In this document: piece after piece, positions 36,601 through 47,948 of the stretch | How positions within the stretch are numbered: position 1 is the first letter of the stretch | How the letters are laid out: every line of letters starts with the position of its first letter | DNA from: Alnus glutinosa | Taxonomy: Eukaryota; Streptophyta; Magnoliopsida; Fagales; Betulaceae | Direction of reading: 5' to 3' | DNA length: 64,000 nucleotides | Assembly (NCBI RefSeq): GCF_958979055.1 | Contig: NC_084887.1 | Span: 23,185,044-23,249,043, forward strand | Translations under genes and position numbers: made by a program | Notes under the pieces: model-generated | The model's database searches: none | What the model was told of the DNA's origin: nothing | What the model saw: only the letters and a program-made list of their open reading frames with translations

Positions 36601-37050
36601 CATACCCATTTGAGATCTCCAAAGACAAACTAAAATCAGCCCAAAAAACCAATAACCAAATCACACTTGCCTGCTTCTGCATAGCTCCACCACCAAATTA
36701 TCAGGCTTCACGGCCCGCACTACGCGTTCAACATCCACAACCGATTCCTGGGAGATATGCGAAGTCCCAACCAACCATATCGCCTCCGGCTCCACGAACT
36801 CGGTCCTCCATGCCGGTACGGGACCATACCGCCTTTTCTCAATCAACACCAAGTTCCCATTCTGAGCCAAATCAAGCAATTCAGGTTGAGTTTGGGCTAT
36901 TATGGCTATAGAATCATCCAAGATTTCTGTTCTAAAATCAAAGTCCGGTGGGGGTGGTTTGATTGAAACCTTGGAGGGTTTGAGAGGTTTTGTTGCGAGG
37001 GGAAATGGGTTGCTGGTGAAAATTGAAAAGGATGATTGGAGGGTCTCCAT
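33688..37050 (-). CDS. TraB-family protein (At5g52030/At1g05270-like)
   Basis: Seven exons: 36671-37050, 35849-35964, 35685-35773, 35531-35605, 35201-35308, 34146-34241, 33688-33954. They join in phase to 376 residues. The TraB/GumN fold was named from bacterial pheromone-shutdown proteins. Plant members include mitochondrial outer-membrane proteins reported at ER contact sites (from memory). The N-terminus (about 1-35, METLQSSFSIF..) is Ser/Pro/Lys-rich and could be an organelle signal. The domain begins near EAIWLVGTSHISQESVVDVE, with the conserved GTSHIS and VVELCRSR, and ends with GVIGKGHMNGVIYAL; GTSHIS and GHMNG are the family's key His motifs. The C-terminus (VIGVLLWGLYEQ) is hydrophobic enough for a tail anchor. 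Intron 1 starts with GC, not GT (CAG|GCAAGT), the only donor that keeps the frame. Its catalytic activity is unproven. Confidence 0.9.
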
Positions 37051-38291
37051 GGATGAGAATGAGAGAGCTATGTTGGTCTTGTGTGCGAGTCTCCAAAAAT
37101 GCGATTTTTCTTGTGTTTCAGAATTGGGATAGGGTAACTAACTTTTAACGGCCATGAGCCTTGGGGGGTTCTCACGTGTGAGTGAGTTGAGTAGGTTGCT
37201 TCGTTCTTTTTTATTTTATTTTATTTTATGATTATTATTATTATTACTACTACAAAAGAGTGTTAAAACAGTTTCCTAGTGCCCAATGCCCAGCCAAGTT
37301 GTACATGCAAGAAAAGAGAGAATGTAAGAGCCTACCGGTAGGTATTGGCAGGTATTGGCAGGAATAACTGTGATGCTTAAGTCAGTATTGTATTTGTAAG
37401 ACAGGAAGTCGGCCGGATTAAGTATGAGTTTTTGAGCCAGAGGCCAAAAAAAGGTATCTTTTATTTGGTTGGATCTTTTCTGTTATAGCATGTCCCATGT
37501 AACCGTATGAGCTTATGTTTTGGCCCAATCGTATCGTGGCCTAGGTATCAGGCGGGAACACAGGTGATATTGTGAGATTAGAAATGTTACATAAACTCTT
37601 ACTTTTATGCTCTCAATTGCTTACTCCTTAACGTAGTAGCTGTCACGTTAACTTTCTACTAACTTGTTTTTGAAACACATCTCACTCTTTCTGTAAATGA
37701 CACATTAAGGAGTAAGCACTTAGGAGTGTAAAAGTGAGAGTTTGTCCAGTATTTTTCTTGTCCTTTGCAATTGGAGCGGATTCTCTGCTGCGGATGATTT
37801 AATAAAACTGGGTCTATGTACCCCACTAATGGACTTTGAGCTTACGAGATGACCTTTCGGACGACTTCGGTGAGCTGGACAGCCTTGTCGGCCCCATTGC
37901 CATCACTGAGCAAGCTCGATTTTGGTCGTTTAAGATGGAATAAGAAAAGTGATATGACAAATTCAAACACAAATTAAACATGTGTGAAACTAGCAATTGA
38001 AAAAGCATTTGGATTAATGCATATATATGATGAGTCCTGGTGTGATGTGAAAGCTTTTTTGGGGCCTTTTGGACATGTCTCAAAACCGTGTTTAGCCTCT
38101 ACAAAATTAAACTAATTAAAAATGTTGAAAAGGATGATGTAGTTACGCGTTAATTAGAAACGGCAAAACAAAATTATCATTGCTTAATTTTTATTTTAAG
38201 ATTTAATGTGAATATCATTGTAAAAAATTCTCAAATAAGATATCAATCTAAATGAATTTATGAAATGCAATCCTCTTAACACTATCAATAG

Positions 38292-38330
<39 letters not shown>

Positions 38331-39230
38331 ATAATTATAAATATTCAACTCTCATTTCACTTCTATACATCTAGGTTGATGCCGCAGTTTCCATCGGCTC
38401 TTAGATTTTTTTTTTTTTTTTTTTTTTTTTTAATAGAGATTGATCAAATGATTTATAGGTAATTAATATACATCAACCCAATTGTATAAATGTGAAATGG
38501 GAGTTGAGTTTGTAGCATTTTCATGGACCAAGTCCCCAACATGTCTAAGCAATTAGCCATATATATTACCCTTTTAAATGGCCCAAGGCTTGTAACTTGT
38601 AAAAGCACACCTAACCCTAACGACGTTCTCTAAATTTAAAAAATCAAACTACTTTTTATTTTTCTATACAAATACACTTTGCAATAAATTTTATTTTTTT
38701 ATTTTTTTCTTATATCATTAAAATAATATTTGTAACTTTAACCTTTTTTTTTCATTTTATTCTTGAAACATCATTGTTTCTCTCTCTCTCTCTCTCCTCT
38801 CTCGTCGGCTGTCTCTCACTGTTTTTGGGTGGAAGATTTTGTGGATTTCGTGTATTTTTTGTGTTTGTTCGATCAATCCTATGATCTTGATTGAGAATAT
38901 ATAGGGGATCGGAGGAGAGAAAACGTGAGAGAGAGAGAGAGAGAGAGAGAGAGGTGTGAGGGGAAGTCAAACTCAACGAATGATATGAATCGTCACCATC
39001 AATGACAACCAAATTGTTCGAGAGAGAGCGATTGATATCATGTTTGGTTACTGATTAGCAAATAGAAAATTAAGGAAATATTGAACGTGGATGAAACAAG
39101 TAAAAAGGTACAGCTAATTGCTAGTTTGCGCCTAATACGTGTGCCCGCTGTTTCGCACCCCATGTAATTAGCAGCAAAAAAAATCCGCGAATTTCCCACG
39201 CTTTCTCCGATTGTTTCACTTCCGGCCTAG
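37051..39230. other. Intergenic region between TraB and ERF genes
   Basis: Mostly featureless. It includes GTAGGTATTGGCAGGTATTGGCAGG (37340-37363), T-runs at 38290-38324 and 38407-38431 between inverted words (ATTCAACTCTCATTTCAC and GTGAAATGGGAGTTGA; probably a MITE, about 38280-38525), and a (CT)n/(GA)n pair at 38778-38955 that could fold back on itself. The TraB promoter should lie just right of 37050; no TATA box is evident. Confidence 0.4.
37846..37925 (-). pseudogene. Possible small exon relic of unknown gene
   Basis: On minus, about 26 codons read sensibly (SLLSDGNGADKAVQ then LTEVVRKVIS and a stop). The base composition is protein-like and unlike the AT-rich surroundings. No start or splice partner is visible. 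I do not recognise the family. It may be the C-terminal scrap of an enzyme gene or chance. Confidence 0.22.
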
Positions 39231-39237
39231 CTCTTAA

Positions 39238-39250
39238 AATATTTATAACC
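39238..39250 (+). promoter_or_regulatory. TATA-like box of the ERF gene
   Basis: AATATTTATAACC lies about 110 bp upstream of the start codon, a normal spacing for a plant TATA box plus a short leader. Confidence 0.4.
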
Positions 39251-39351
39251 CCTCTCACGTACGCACAGATATATCATTCATCTACATCGGTCAATATATT
39301 CAACTCACGTACGGAACACAAGTACCTATATTAATATTTAGATGCACGTAC

Positions 39352-39972
39352 ATGGCCAATAATCCACCTAATTACCCTCTTCCCGCTACTGTACGCTTGG
39401 AGGAGACTACACCACGTCATTCTGCGGCCACCGCCACCACGCCCGATGAAACAGCACCCGAACCCGTACAAACTCCAGCCGGGTCATCGGGTTCCCGTGG
39501 CAGGCTGAGATATCGGGGAGTGCGGAGCCGGAGCGGCAAATGGGTGTCCGAAATACGCGAGCCGCGTAAAACTACGCGCATTTGGCTCGGTACTTACCCG
39601 ACTCCAGAGATGGCTGCAGCCGCCTACGACGTGGCGGCGCTGGCCTTGAAAGGCCCCGACACGACCCTCAACTTTCCCAATTCCATTCTCTCGTACCCGA
39701 GCCCGGCGTCGACGTCGGCGGCCGATATACAAGCTGCGGCGGCGAGTGCGGCGGAGGGCATGGCGCTGAAGCCGCCGGAGACAAAGCCGTCGGAAAATGA
39801 GGTTTCGACGAGTAGCAGCGGTCGGGTGGGCGAGGAGTTCATCGACGAGGAAGAGCTTCTGAACATGCCGAATCTGCTGGTTGACATGGCGGAGGGGATG
39901 CTCGTGAGCCCACCGAGGATGGAGTCGAAGTCGTCCGACGGCTCAGATGGAGAGGAGTTGTGGAGTTACTGA
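39352..39972 (+). CDS. ERF/DREB transcription factor, A-4 group (ERF025/026/027-like)
   Basis: A single-exon gene of 206 residues. AP2/ERF proteins bind GCC-box or DRE/CRT DNA through one AP2 domain. Here it spans about 53-110: [48 protein letters not shown] and LNFP. Val in WVSEI and Glu in IREP are the DREB-type residues, and the loop is one residue shorter (RSRSGKW) than in CBF proteins, as in the ERF025-027 branch of A-4. The acidic tail has [20 protein letters not shown] and ends ELWSY, a motif shared with CBFs. The N-terminus is Pro/Thr/Ala-rich. In Arabidopsis this branch lies beside CBF-type genes, as here. The target genes of this protein are unknown. Confidence 0.9.
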   Translation: MANNPPNYPLPATVRLEETTPRHSAATATTPDETAPEPVQTPAGSSGSRGRLRYRGVRSRSGKWVSEIREPRKTTRIWLGTYPTPEMAAAAYDVAALALKGPDTTLNFPNSILSYPSPASTSAADIQAAAASAAEGMALKPPETKPSENEVSTSSSGRVGEEFIDEEELLNMPNLLVDMAEGMLVSPPRMESKSSDGSDGEELWSY

Positions 39973-40654
39973 GAAGGCTTAGATCGGAGGAGAGAGACAT
40001 AATATTGCCGCCATGTAATGGTTTAGGTTCAAGTATTTTCCATTACATACTACTTTTCGTGTGGGTTTTTTTTTTCTTTTCCTTTTTTGATCTTCCGATT
40101 AGGCTTTCGATTAGCTCCCTCATGCTGGGTTTTGTACTGCTGCAGTGAGCTATGTGTCAGGGGATTAATTCTATGTATTTTTCTTTCTGTTTCTTTAGGT
40201 GACTGTTAGAATTATTATAATCGATCATAAACTTTTTTTTTTAATTTTTTTTTGGATGAATTAAAGCATTTTATAGATCAAACACAGTCTGAAACATCAC
40301 CCCAGCTAAAACTGGAAACAAGCTTCCAAACGGAAGAACACACCCTAAGAAACAGGGCTCCCAACACCACTCAAAACAGCAAAAACAACAATTACATCAG
40401 AGGTTAATATATATATGCTAGCTAGCTAGATGGTTAGGTGATTTTGCTGCAATATAATTGTTGGTGGTTGTGTTGTATGTATAAATTAATGTTTATGTCA
40501 TGACGTTCGTCTCTTCAATGTTTTGGTAAAGGCTGAATGTTGGGTATAATCATGATAGCAGCATATGTTTGCTGCTATCATGATAGCATGAAAGTTGGGT
40601 TTTGATATATATATATAATCATTTCCTAAAGTCTAAACATTTCTACTGTCCTAA
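39973..40654. other. 3' flank of the ERF gene
   Basis: No gene. It contains the likely 3' UTR, a T-run at 40231-40252, and a perfect hairpin at 40551-40582. Confidence 0.45.
40551..40582. repeat. Perfect 13-bp inverted repeat
   Basis: CATGATAGCAGCA, a 6-base loop, then TGCTGCTATCATG. It lies about 580 bp past the ERF stop codon. It is not a terminator in the bacterial sense. It could be a MITE end, a small-RNA hairpin or chance. Confidence 0.6.
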
Positions 40655-41004
40655 GAGCATCCTTAGTGAACTCTTTAATTAAATTTTTCTCCAAAATTTG
40701 ATGAAAAACTCAAAACTCCACTCCAACAAGCTCTCACCCCAAATTTGACTCACAAATTTCATGAACTATTCAAAATTTTATTATTTCTCTCTCTTTAACT
40801 TCACTTTTCACTTTTCTTCTCTTCTTATTTGTTAAGAGTGGTTGCTTAAAACTAATAAAATATTAATATTTAATTGAAATAGAGAAATATTTAAAGAATT
40901 TGATGTAGAAAGCCTTTTAAAAGTGATAGATAAAATTAAAAAAAGTAGATTCTTAAGCTAAAATTTAGAAAAAAAAAAAATTAGAGAGCTCGGTAGGGAT
41001 GCTC
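40655..41004. mobile_element. GAGCAY-type MITE (Harbinger-like)
   Basis: The left end GAGCATCCTTAGTGAACTC and right end GAGCTCGGTAGGGATGCTC are inverted. The flanks are TAA and TAT, an imperfect triplet. Internal words (TCTAAATTTT/AAAATTTAGA) are also inverted. Same end motif as the elements at 30.2, 31.2 and 45.1 kb. Confidence 0.6.
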
Positions 41005-41654
41005 TATATAGGCTTACCCTATAAAAATGTATACATTATTATATTATACAAGCACTGTTTCCTTTGTTTATGTAATATATATGCTGCAGAGGAAGAGGAA
41101 CAAGAAATTATACTCTTCTATTAAAGCCAGAATTTCTAACTTTTGACTTGGATTACACTCACTGAGAATGGGTCAATTAACGACTGGGGTCTTACTTCTG
41201 AATCTCACCACAAGCTCTTCTTCCTTTTACAATTGATTAAAAAATGATCGATCAGGATTATCTTATCAATACATGCATTTCACATCCAAAAGAAAAAAAG
41301 AAAAAAGAAAAGAAGCGAAAAAAAATGAAAGAAAAGGGGGAATATAATGCTTCTTTTTGACCTCCAATATATGGTCAAACTTTCGAGACAAGAGCAAAAT
41401 TTGTGCCGAAGATCAAGGGCAGCATTTTCAGGAACTTTGAACACGATCAACTGAACTTTTCTATATATGTTAATAACTGGGATTTACGACTGTACCTTTG
41501 AAAGACATTAGTGAAAGTACTGCAGACTGTAGGCAACGTACCCACTACTTTTGGCCAAGAACAGATGGGTGACTTTTTTTTATTGGGACAAATGTAATTT
41601 TCGTCCACGTGGCTTGAACTTTTGCTAAATAGTTTTGCCTGGATGATAGTTGAT
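41005..41654. other. Intergenic
   Basis: AT-rich with an A/G-run near 41285-41340. No gene seen. Confidence 0.4.
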
Positions 41655-42150
41655 CTCTTGCAGTTGTAACATAATCTTTGATTATCCCTCTAACCATCTT
41701 CTATGAATCATATTCAATTCCTTATAAGTGAAAAAGTACTTAAAACTCCTGTGATTCTTATAGATTTTGCATTTCCAATCATGCGTTGGGTAATTCTGCT
41801 CATAACTCTTCAGTTGCCGCAAGATGTATGCTATCACTTTGCCATTATGCATAAGCACACATCGCACTCCTTTCTTCGAGGTGTCAGTAGAAAGTATAAA
41901 CTACGAAATTTCCAAATTCCGTAAATAGCGTCAATGCAGGTGCAGACACTAACCGCTACTTCGGTTCTTGAAAGCTTCACTCACAAGCATCCACCATTTG
42001 TCCATTCGTAGCAAGTATTCCTCCTGTGAGAGTGGTCAAAGGTCCTAGCAACTTTAAAAAACCTTTGATGAATCCTAGTAGCTGCGAGCCTGCGAGTCTC
42101 AAAAAGCTTAGAATCTCATGCACATTAGTCGTCTCGATCCCCGGCTCCCC
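41655..42150 (-). mobile_element. Ty3/gypsy fossil scrap (reverse transcriptase/RNase H part)
   Basis: On minus the words GKVIAY, RQLKSYEQNYPTHD and KELNM mark the start of the Ty3 RNase H domain. Upstream words (LLGFIKGF, GPLTTLT) fit the end of reverse transcriptase. Only about 0.5 kb remains, with no LTRs. It is broken and old. Confidence 0.75.
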
Positions 42151-42249
42151 CATTCACATGGATCCCGTCCTAGCATAGAACATGATATGTATTATGTATA
42201 GCAACATCAACTGACAACACTTTGATTTAATATTGATTTTTTAGGGCTA

Positions 42250-42978
42250 TTATAGTTCCCCTCCTCCCTTTTCTCTTTGGCTCTGTTTTTTTTTTTTTTT
42301 TTTTTTTAATGGTCTTGTCTTTTCCCTCAGACACAATGTTCGGACTCCATCTTTGCGCCAACGACCTCATCCACCTTGTCGACCGCCTCTTTCACCTAGT
42401 CGATCGCTTGTCGGCACTACCAAGGTTCCCTCATCAGATTTTCCACCGTCTTCATTAGCGTCTCAACTTCCCCTCACCCTCTTTTTGCTCCTCCGTCCGA
42501 TGCCCCAGTGCCAGTGTGTGGATCTCACGCACCGAGCAGAGCTCGACTTCCGCCTCGCCCTCCGCCGCCGATTTTTTTTTTGTTGTTTTATTGTATTTTG
42601 TGGCTATTTGTCTCCCTGTATGTGTTTGGCTTATCCCAACGGTGGAAATTGTTTTGTTTTTGCCTCCTATCAGTGGCTTTGTTCTAGCCTGCAATTCTCA
42701 CCTTGGTGCGATGCTGTAGCGATCCCCTTCCCAGGGCACAGGAAGGGTCTCACCTTCTTTTAGCAACTTTTCTTAGCTTGTCCTTAAAGAATGCATTGGG
42801 TCATGTCATTCATCTGACACATTTCTTTTGAATTTTTGTTTACCTACTCGATCTAGCTAGGAAGGTTGTTCGAGGCTTATTGTCAAGTTGGCCAGCCTTT
42901 TTTATGTGTTTGTTGTTGTGTCCCCTCCCCTGTTTCCTATTGTATCTCAAAATAAAAATTTTAAAAAAAAAAAAAAAA
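42250..42978 (+). mobile_element. Retroposon-like sequence with A-tail
   Basis: C-rich sequence (CTCATCCACCTTGTCGACCG..) ends in TTGTATCTCAAAATAAAAATT followed by a 16-base A-run at about 42963-42978. The tail form (TGTGTTTGTTGTTGTGTC.., A-run) suggests the 3' end of a LINE or a SINE. A 136-codon frame (42353-42763) matches nothing I know. Target duplication not found. Confidence 0.45.
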
Positions 42979-43989
42979 CGGTAGCTTAGGGCCGGTGGGC
43001 AACAATATATCTTTTCCGCTCTTTCTCTTCCGCTCCTTCTTTCTTCTATATACAGTCTATCAAAGGTATTTAACAGTTTCAAACTAGCTAGCTAGTCCGG
43101 GTTATATGTCATATATAGTTCGATTTATAGGATGTGAAGGTGTATCTTATCATCATTACCGAGAGAAAGATGGAGAAAAGTGAATTCCTCAGCTGAGCTT
43201 TGATCGTACACAAAACACTAATGATGAAGATAGCAATTATTAAGGATATAACTTTTATAAAGAAAATTGATTGTGTTTTCTTTTCAAAAGAGGGCGATCG
43301 GGTACGTGTTGAAGATAATATGATAGTAAAGAAGTGGCCCTCCCCATGGAGATCATATAATTGAATAGAGTCATAGAGATTTCTGTAAGGGCATTGGTGG
43401 AAAGCTTGATTGCGAGCTAAGAAATATATATATATATATACATCTCAAAGATAATCGACATATATAATGGTTAATGGATAGTTTTGATCAATTAAGTTCA
43501 ACTAACATGGGGGAATACTGTGCTTAAAGTGGCTTAAAAGAAGTGAAGGACAAAGAAAGCCTAACCACCTTCTCTTCTAAAGATGGCCGTTGGTTAATTC
43601 CCTAATTATATTCACGGATTACGAAATCCTACAATTACCTTTTAACCATAAAATTCTGACCAACTAATACGTCATGGATGACGCGTGACTAAAGGTTTTG
43701 TCTCCTCCTCAAATCCCGACAAACAGCCTCTCAAACCGTGGATATTCAGTGTTTTTTTTATTTTTTTTTTTATTTTTAAATTTATTTATCAATCATATTT
43801 TAATTCATTTTTCAACATTATCCATCCAATTTTTTTTTTTCTAATTAAGAAAGGAAATATTTGCTGTGAACATACGTACAGTACATAGGGAAGTTGCCAA
43901 TTTGGGAGTGTGAAATGGACATCCAAGTTTCAACCCATTTGACACTATTGAATGTTTGAAGAGGTCGAGCTGGCTTTAATTTGTCCGAG
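42979..43989. other. Intergenic
   Basis: No gene seen. T-runs at 43754-43771 and 43831-43840. Confidence 0.4.
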
Positions 43990-44372
43990 TCAACAAGGGC
44001 AACCATCCCAAATACACGAATGCGTGGGAATCGGTGAAATTTTGCGAAGCTCACCATTGGCTCCAGGTGCTATTTGAAGGAGACTCATCTGCTATTGCTT
44101 CTGCACTTACACATGAACTCCCTTGTCTGCAAAGTTTTGGACACTTGATAGCTGATACTAGACATCTTCTGGGTAGATTCCACTCTTACAAGATTCAACA
44201 TGTGCAAAGGTCAGCAAACCAGGCTGCTTACCTCATTGCCAAAGGGGCTTTACAGATTCCTTCTGATGTTAGTTGGATGGAGGCTTGTCCTCCTTTTATC
44301 CACTCGTTTGTAATGGCTGAGCAAGCCACTTCAGAATGAATTTTGAAATAAAAGATTATCATTTTATTCAAA
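43990..44372 (+). mobile_element. LINE (L1-like) 3' scrap, RNase H end
   Basis: A 101-codon frame (44034-44339) reads like the C-terminal half of the RNase H domain found at the end of plant L1 ORF2: VLFEGDSSAIASAL, IADTRHLL, and IQHVQRSANQAAYLIAKGAL. It is followed by a stop, AATAAAAGATTATC and an A-rich tail (AAAAAAAG). The 5' part is missing, typical of truncated LINE copies. RNase H-like host genes with the same motif are the alternative. Confidence 0.65.
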
Positions 44373-45111
44373 AAAAGAATGAGAACGGAAAGCCCATGGC
44401 TTGCTTGGTGTTCTAGAATACGTACAATAATTGGATAAACCTTATTTAGCTATCAGTCACACCTTCCAACCAACTTCTGTTCGGGTGACAAGACAAAATA
44501 TATATTATTGTGAGGACCACAATTTTTTACCTGGCCTATGTCCTCCATTAAACATTAATTTACCTTTTACCCTAGTAATAATTGAGAGACGAATTAAATA
44601 AAGTAAGTTTTTTCTTTCTTAAATCACATCAATCACTTCTTACTATCATTTAAAAGAAAAAAAAAATTGCCTTCAAATATGAGGAGAAGGAGTTGCCAAA
44701 CAAGACGACTCGTGTTTTGGAAAGTACTTTTTGTTTGTTTTAATTTTCTTGAAAAAAGAAAAAAAAAAAAGAAAAATCTAACTTTAATTTGTATGATTTA
44801 AATATAAAAGTAAAAGTAGTTTTGAGTGTTGTATAAGTAGAAATGATATATATTACGTACGCCCTTCGTACACCTTTTTCTTATTGGGTTGGAGGCAATA
44901 CCCATCAGTTCTTGTTAAAAGAAAATAAATAATAATAATTTAAGAGTGGATAAATACTGTCACATTAGCTCGGTAGAATGCGAGTGTAATATGTAGCATT
45001 TAACTTTTGTGAGTATTTAGTGTTTTGGGTATTTTGTTATAAGAAATAATAAATTAAAAGATAAGCTTTTTAAAAATGGGAATATATATATGTTTACTAT
45101 GCATATGCTTA
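44373..45111. other. Intergenic
   Basis: AT-rich, no gene seen. Confidence 0.4.
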
Positions 45112-45349
45112 GAGCATCTCCAGCACTAGTGGTTACTTTAGTTACTTGAAATATATATTTTTTTTTTTCATATATTTTAGTTAAGAATTTTTTAATACAA
45201 ATTTTAACAGATTTTTATTTTTTAAAATATTTATTTATTTATTATTGTATTTATTTATTGTAAAAATGGAAAGAGTAAAAGAGAAATAAAAGGTCAAGGT
45301 AATTAGTTTTGGGAGTAAGATAAAAATTGAATTTGACACTGGAATGTTC
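45112..45349. mobile_element. GAGCATCTCCAGCA MITE (Harbinger-like)
   Basis: The left end GAGCATCTCCAGCACTAG follows TTA; the right end TGACACTGGAATGTTC is its worn inverse. Internal sequence AT-rich. Same family style as the other GAGCAY elements. Confidence 0.55.
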
Positions 45350-46135
45350 CGTACGTACATAGTGGGCGTGACCAAGATCAGTCAAGCCAAGGTAATCAAG
45401 TGGGACATAAAATAAATTATGTTATTATTTAGGAAAAATCTTGTGGGACCCAACAGTGAGTGGCTCTTCGTGTACGCGTTTCCGTGGCGAAACCCACCGC
45501 CCCCCCCTATCTAATATCTATCTCTTTTATTTTTTTTTAAAAAAAAAAAAAAAAAAAGCATTAAATATTTATCTATTAAGAAAAAACGGCCCATGTTAAC
45601 TGTCAACCGCGTGTTTGACGTCATCCCAAAAAGGTTCTTCCTTTGTTCGTTGTTTTCAATGTGTCACGTGTTCCGTTGCCCAACTGTCACACGCACACCT
45701 CGTGCCTTCTAAGAAAGTTCTTAAAACGCATTCTTTCGGCTATCTCCTCATTCTTTCGGCAATTTAGGATTTATTTTGTTCCACGTGGTGATACTCTCAA
45801 GAATATTCTCTCCTCCTCCTCTTTTTTTTTTTTTTTGCCTTTTTTTTTTCCTTTTTATTTTAAAAACGTGAGTAAAATCTAAAAAGGCTTCAACCAGAAA
45901 AAAGTCACAAAAATGAGATGGATAGAATGTGACAATATTTCAATTAGAGTTGAAAATTTTAAAATTTACTTTAGATTATGTAAAAGTGGTGGACCAATAA
46001 TCAGATTTAAATGATTGGATTATAATTACCTAATAAGAAATTAACAGATTAAGACCGAAGGGTCTAACCGATTTAATTAAATAAATCAGAGACTATGATT
46101 GATCAATATAATTTTATACACATATTTCGACAAGC
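45350..46135. other. Upstream of the duplicated block
   Basis: No gene. It holds A-runs (45538-45557), a GTGTCACGTGTTCC segment near 45661 and ACGTGG near 45782. It is the single-copy left flank of the duplication. Confidence 0.4.
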
Positions 46136-46502
46136 GAACACTAATTATCACTCTTAATTAAAATAAAATAAAAGCATTCCCTTAATTATTTTCAATATTT
46201 TTTTTTCTATAAGTAATTATTTTCGTTGTTGAGAGTTAAAGACCGAGTCGTATCGTTGAAAATAATTAAAAAAAAAAAAAAAAAAAAATGGAGGAAATTG
46301 TCTCCACGTAGTGATACAGGTACACAACTGGATAGGGGAGGTCAGCGTCTATAATGTATATGGGGCGTCAAATAAATGACAGGTAGTGACAGTGAGAGAG
46401 AGAGAGAGTGGACCGAGCCTTGAATCACCCTGATTCTGACACCTGCACATTCAGTCACTTGACTCGAAAGCAGCAAGCAAATCGCTTTCAGTCAAAATTA
46501 AC

Positions 46503-46661
46503 CACGTGTCACCACAAGTAGAAGAGCCTGCAACTTGTCAAAATCCAGCTGGTGCCGAAGACAGGTTCCTTAGCAAACGCAATAATCCCAGCCTGGCTCC
46601 TTATCACAAACCGTGTGCCTTTCCCTCCCGTTTTTTGCAATCCAAAGCAACGTATATATAC
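46503..46661 (+). promoter_or_regulatory. Proximal promoter of the left CBF gene
   Basis: A G-box/ABRE CACGTGTC is at 46503-46510 and a TATA box (CGTATATATA) at 46651-46660, about 135 bp above the start codon. A (GA)n run lies at 46394-46409. Both features are conserved in the right copy. Confidence 0.6.
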
Positions 46662-46791
46662 AATCTCCTGCTTATTATTTCTAAGTACGACCCAAAAACC
46701 CCTCTTATCTCCTGCTCTACACACACCCTCAGCTTATAACTTCAGTCTTCAGACCTCACTCCACTACGTACTGTAAAACAGACACTAATTA

Positions 46792-47421
46792 ATGGAAGTT
46801 TTCTCTCACTATTCGTCCGAGTCCGAGAGTCCTACTGGCAGTTTCGGCGCGTTGCACTTGTCGGACGAGGAGCGTCAGCTGGCCTCCAGGAACCCGAAGA
46901 AGCGGGCGGGGAGGAAGAAGTTCAAAGAGACCAGGCACCCGGTGTACCGGGGAGTGAGGAGGAGGAACTCCGGCAAGTGGGTCTGCGAGGTGCGGGAGCC
47001 CAACAAGCAGTCCAGGATATGGCTGGGGACTTTTCCCACGGCCGAGATGGCTGCGCGCGCCCACGACGTGGCGGCGATAGCGCTGCGTGGCAGCTCCGCC
47101 TGCCTCAACTTCGCCGACTCGTCGTGGCGGCTGCCCGTGCCGGCCTCGGGGACGCCGAAGGACATTCAGCGGGCGGCGGCAGAGGCGGCAGAGGTGTTTC
47201 GGCCTTCGGATGCGACGAAGCCCGCCGTGGAAGAGAGAGAACCGTCGTCGGAGGGCGTGTTCTTCATGGACGAGGAGGCAGTCTTCAGCATGCCTAGTTT
47301 GCTGACAAATATGGCTGAGGGGATGCTCTTGCCTCCGCCTCACTGTGTGGGCAATGATGGGTATGGCGGGGATGACATGGAAGCCGATGCCGTCGTTTCA
47401 TTGTGGAGTTACTCAATATAA
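46792..47421 (+). CDS. CBF/DREB1 cold-response transcription factor, left copy
   Basis: CBF/DREB1 proteins bind the CRT/DRE element (core CCGAC) and switch on cold-acclimation genes. Intronless, 209 residues. The AP2 domain (about 51-108) is flanked by the two CBF signatures: [16 protein letters not shown] at 35-50 and DSSWR at 109-113 (usual form DSAWR). Val64 and Glu69 are the DREB-specific V14/E19 residues. The acidic C-terminal half has [19 protein letters not shown] (161-179) and LWSY at 204-207, followed by two extra residues (SI). The start was chosen as the first ATG after the leader, which is conserved in both copies. It is probably induced by cold through upstream MYC- and CAMTA-type sites, though only the G-box is clear. 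Confidence 0.95.
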   Translation: MEVFSHYSSESESPTGSFGALHLSDEERQLASRNPKKRAGRKKFKETRHPVYRGVRRRNSGKWVCEVREPNKQSRIWLGTFPTAEMAARAHDVAAIALRGSSACLNFADSSWRLPVPASGTPKDIQRAAAEAAEVFRPSDATKPAVEEREPSSEGVFFMDEEAVFSMPSLLTNMAEGMLLPPPHCVGNDGYGGDDMEADAVVSLWSYSI

Positions 47422-47948
47422 TCTGATCGTTATTCCTATTGTGTTATGATTATATATATAACGTAATCATGATATATAAATAGTTTTAGAATACTGCAGA
47501 ATGGGTAGTTGGAGATTTTCGTTGTTCAGGGAAAGACAACTTTTACTCCGTACTTGGGTTTTTTTTGTTAAGTCCGGATAGTATTTGTAATCTCCCTCTC
47601 CAGTATATTGCTCGGAAGAAAAAAGAAAAAAAAAATAATGTTTAATGGCAAAGCCATATCTTTTATGCAGAAAATATTATTATTAATTATTAGTACATGT
47701 TTGGTTTCTTTTTATTTTATTTTGTTACATAGGTCTTATTTTAGAGGAAAGTGTTGCGATATCACCTTTTTAACTTTCGTTATTTTGAGAACTGGACAAC
47801 CGACAAAAGTGCTTGGATTTTGGGTTGACGCGGGGAAAAGATGGATAAGGGCAAAACACATCGTTGAAATATATATAATTAAATTCCAACCATAAATGCT
47901 CCGTGACATGTGTCACATACATATCCGGAGTTGCTAAACATCGTACAT
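47422..47948. other. 3' region of the left CBF gene
   Basis: It has an inverted repeat ATGATTA..TAATCAT (47446-47470) just after the stop, also present in the right copy (about 59486-59510). The stretch from GCTTGGATTTTGGGTTGACG (47811) onward also matches the right copy (61228 onward). No gene. Confidence 0.55.

Noticed and set aside
39484-39887. Antisense frames over the ERF gene
   Set aside because: Shadows of the real coding strand with Arg/Ser-rich composition.
46789-47343. 184-codon minus frame opposite the left CBF gene (and the similar one at 58832-59281)
   Set aside because: Antisense shadow of a GC-rich AP2 gene; no own family features.
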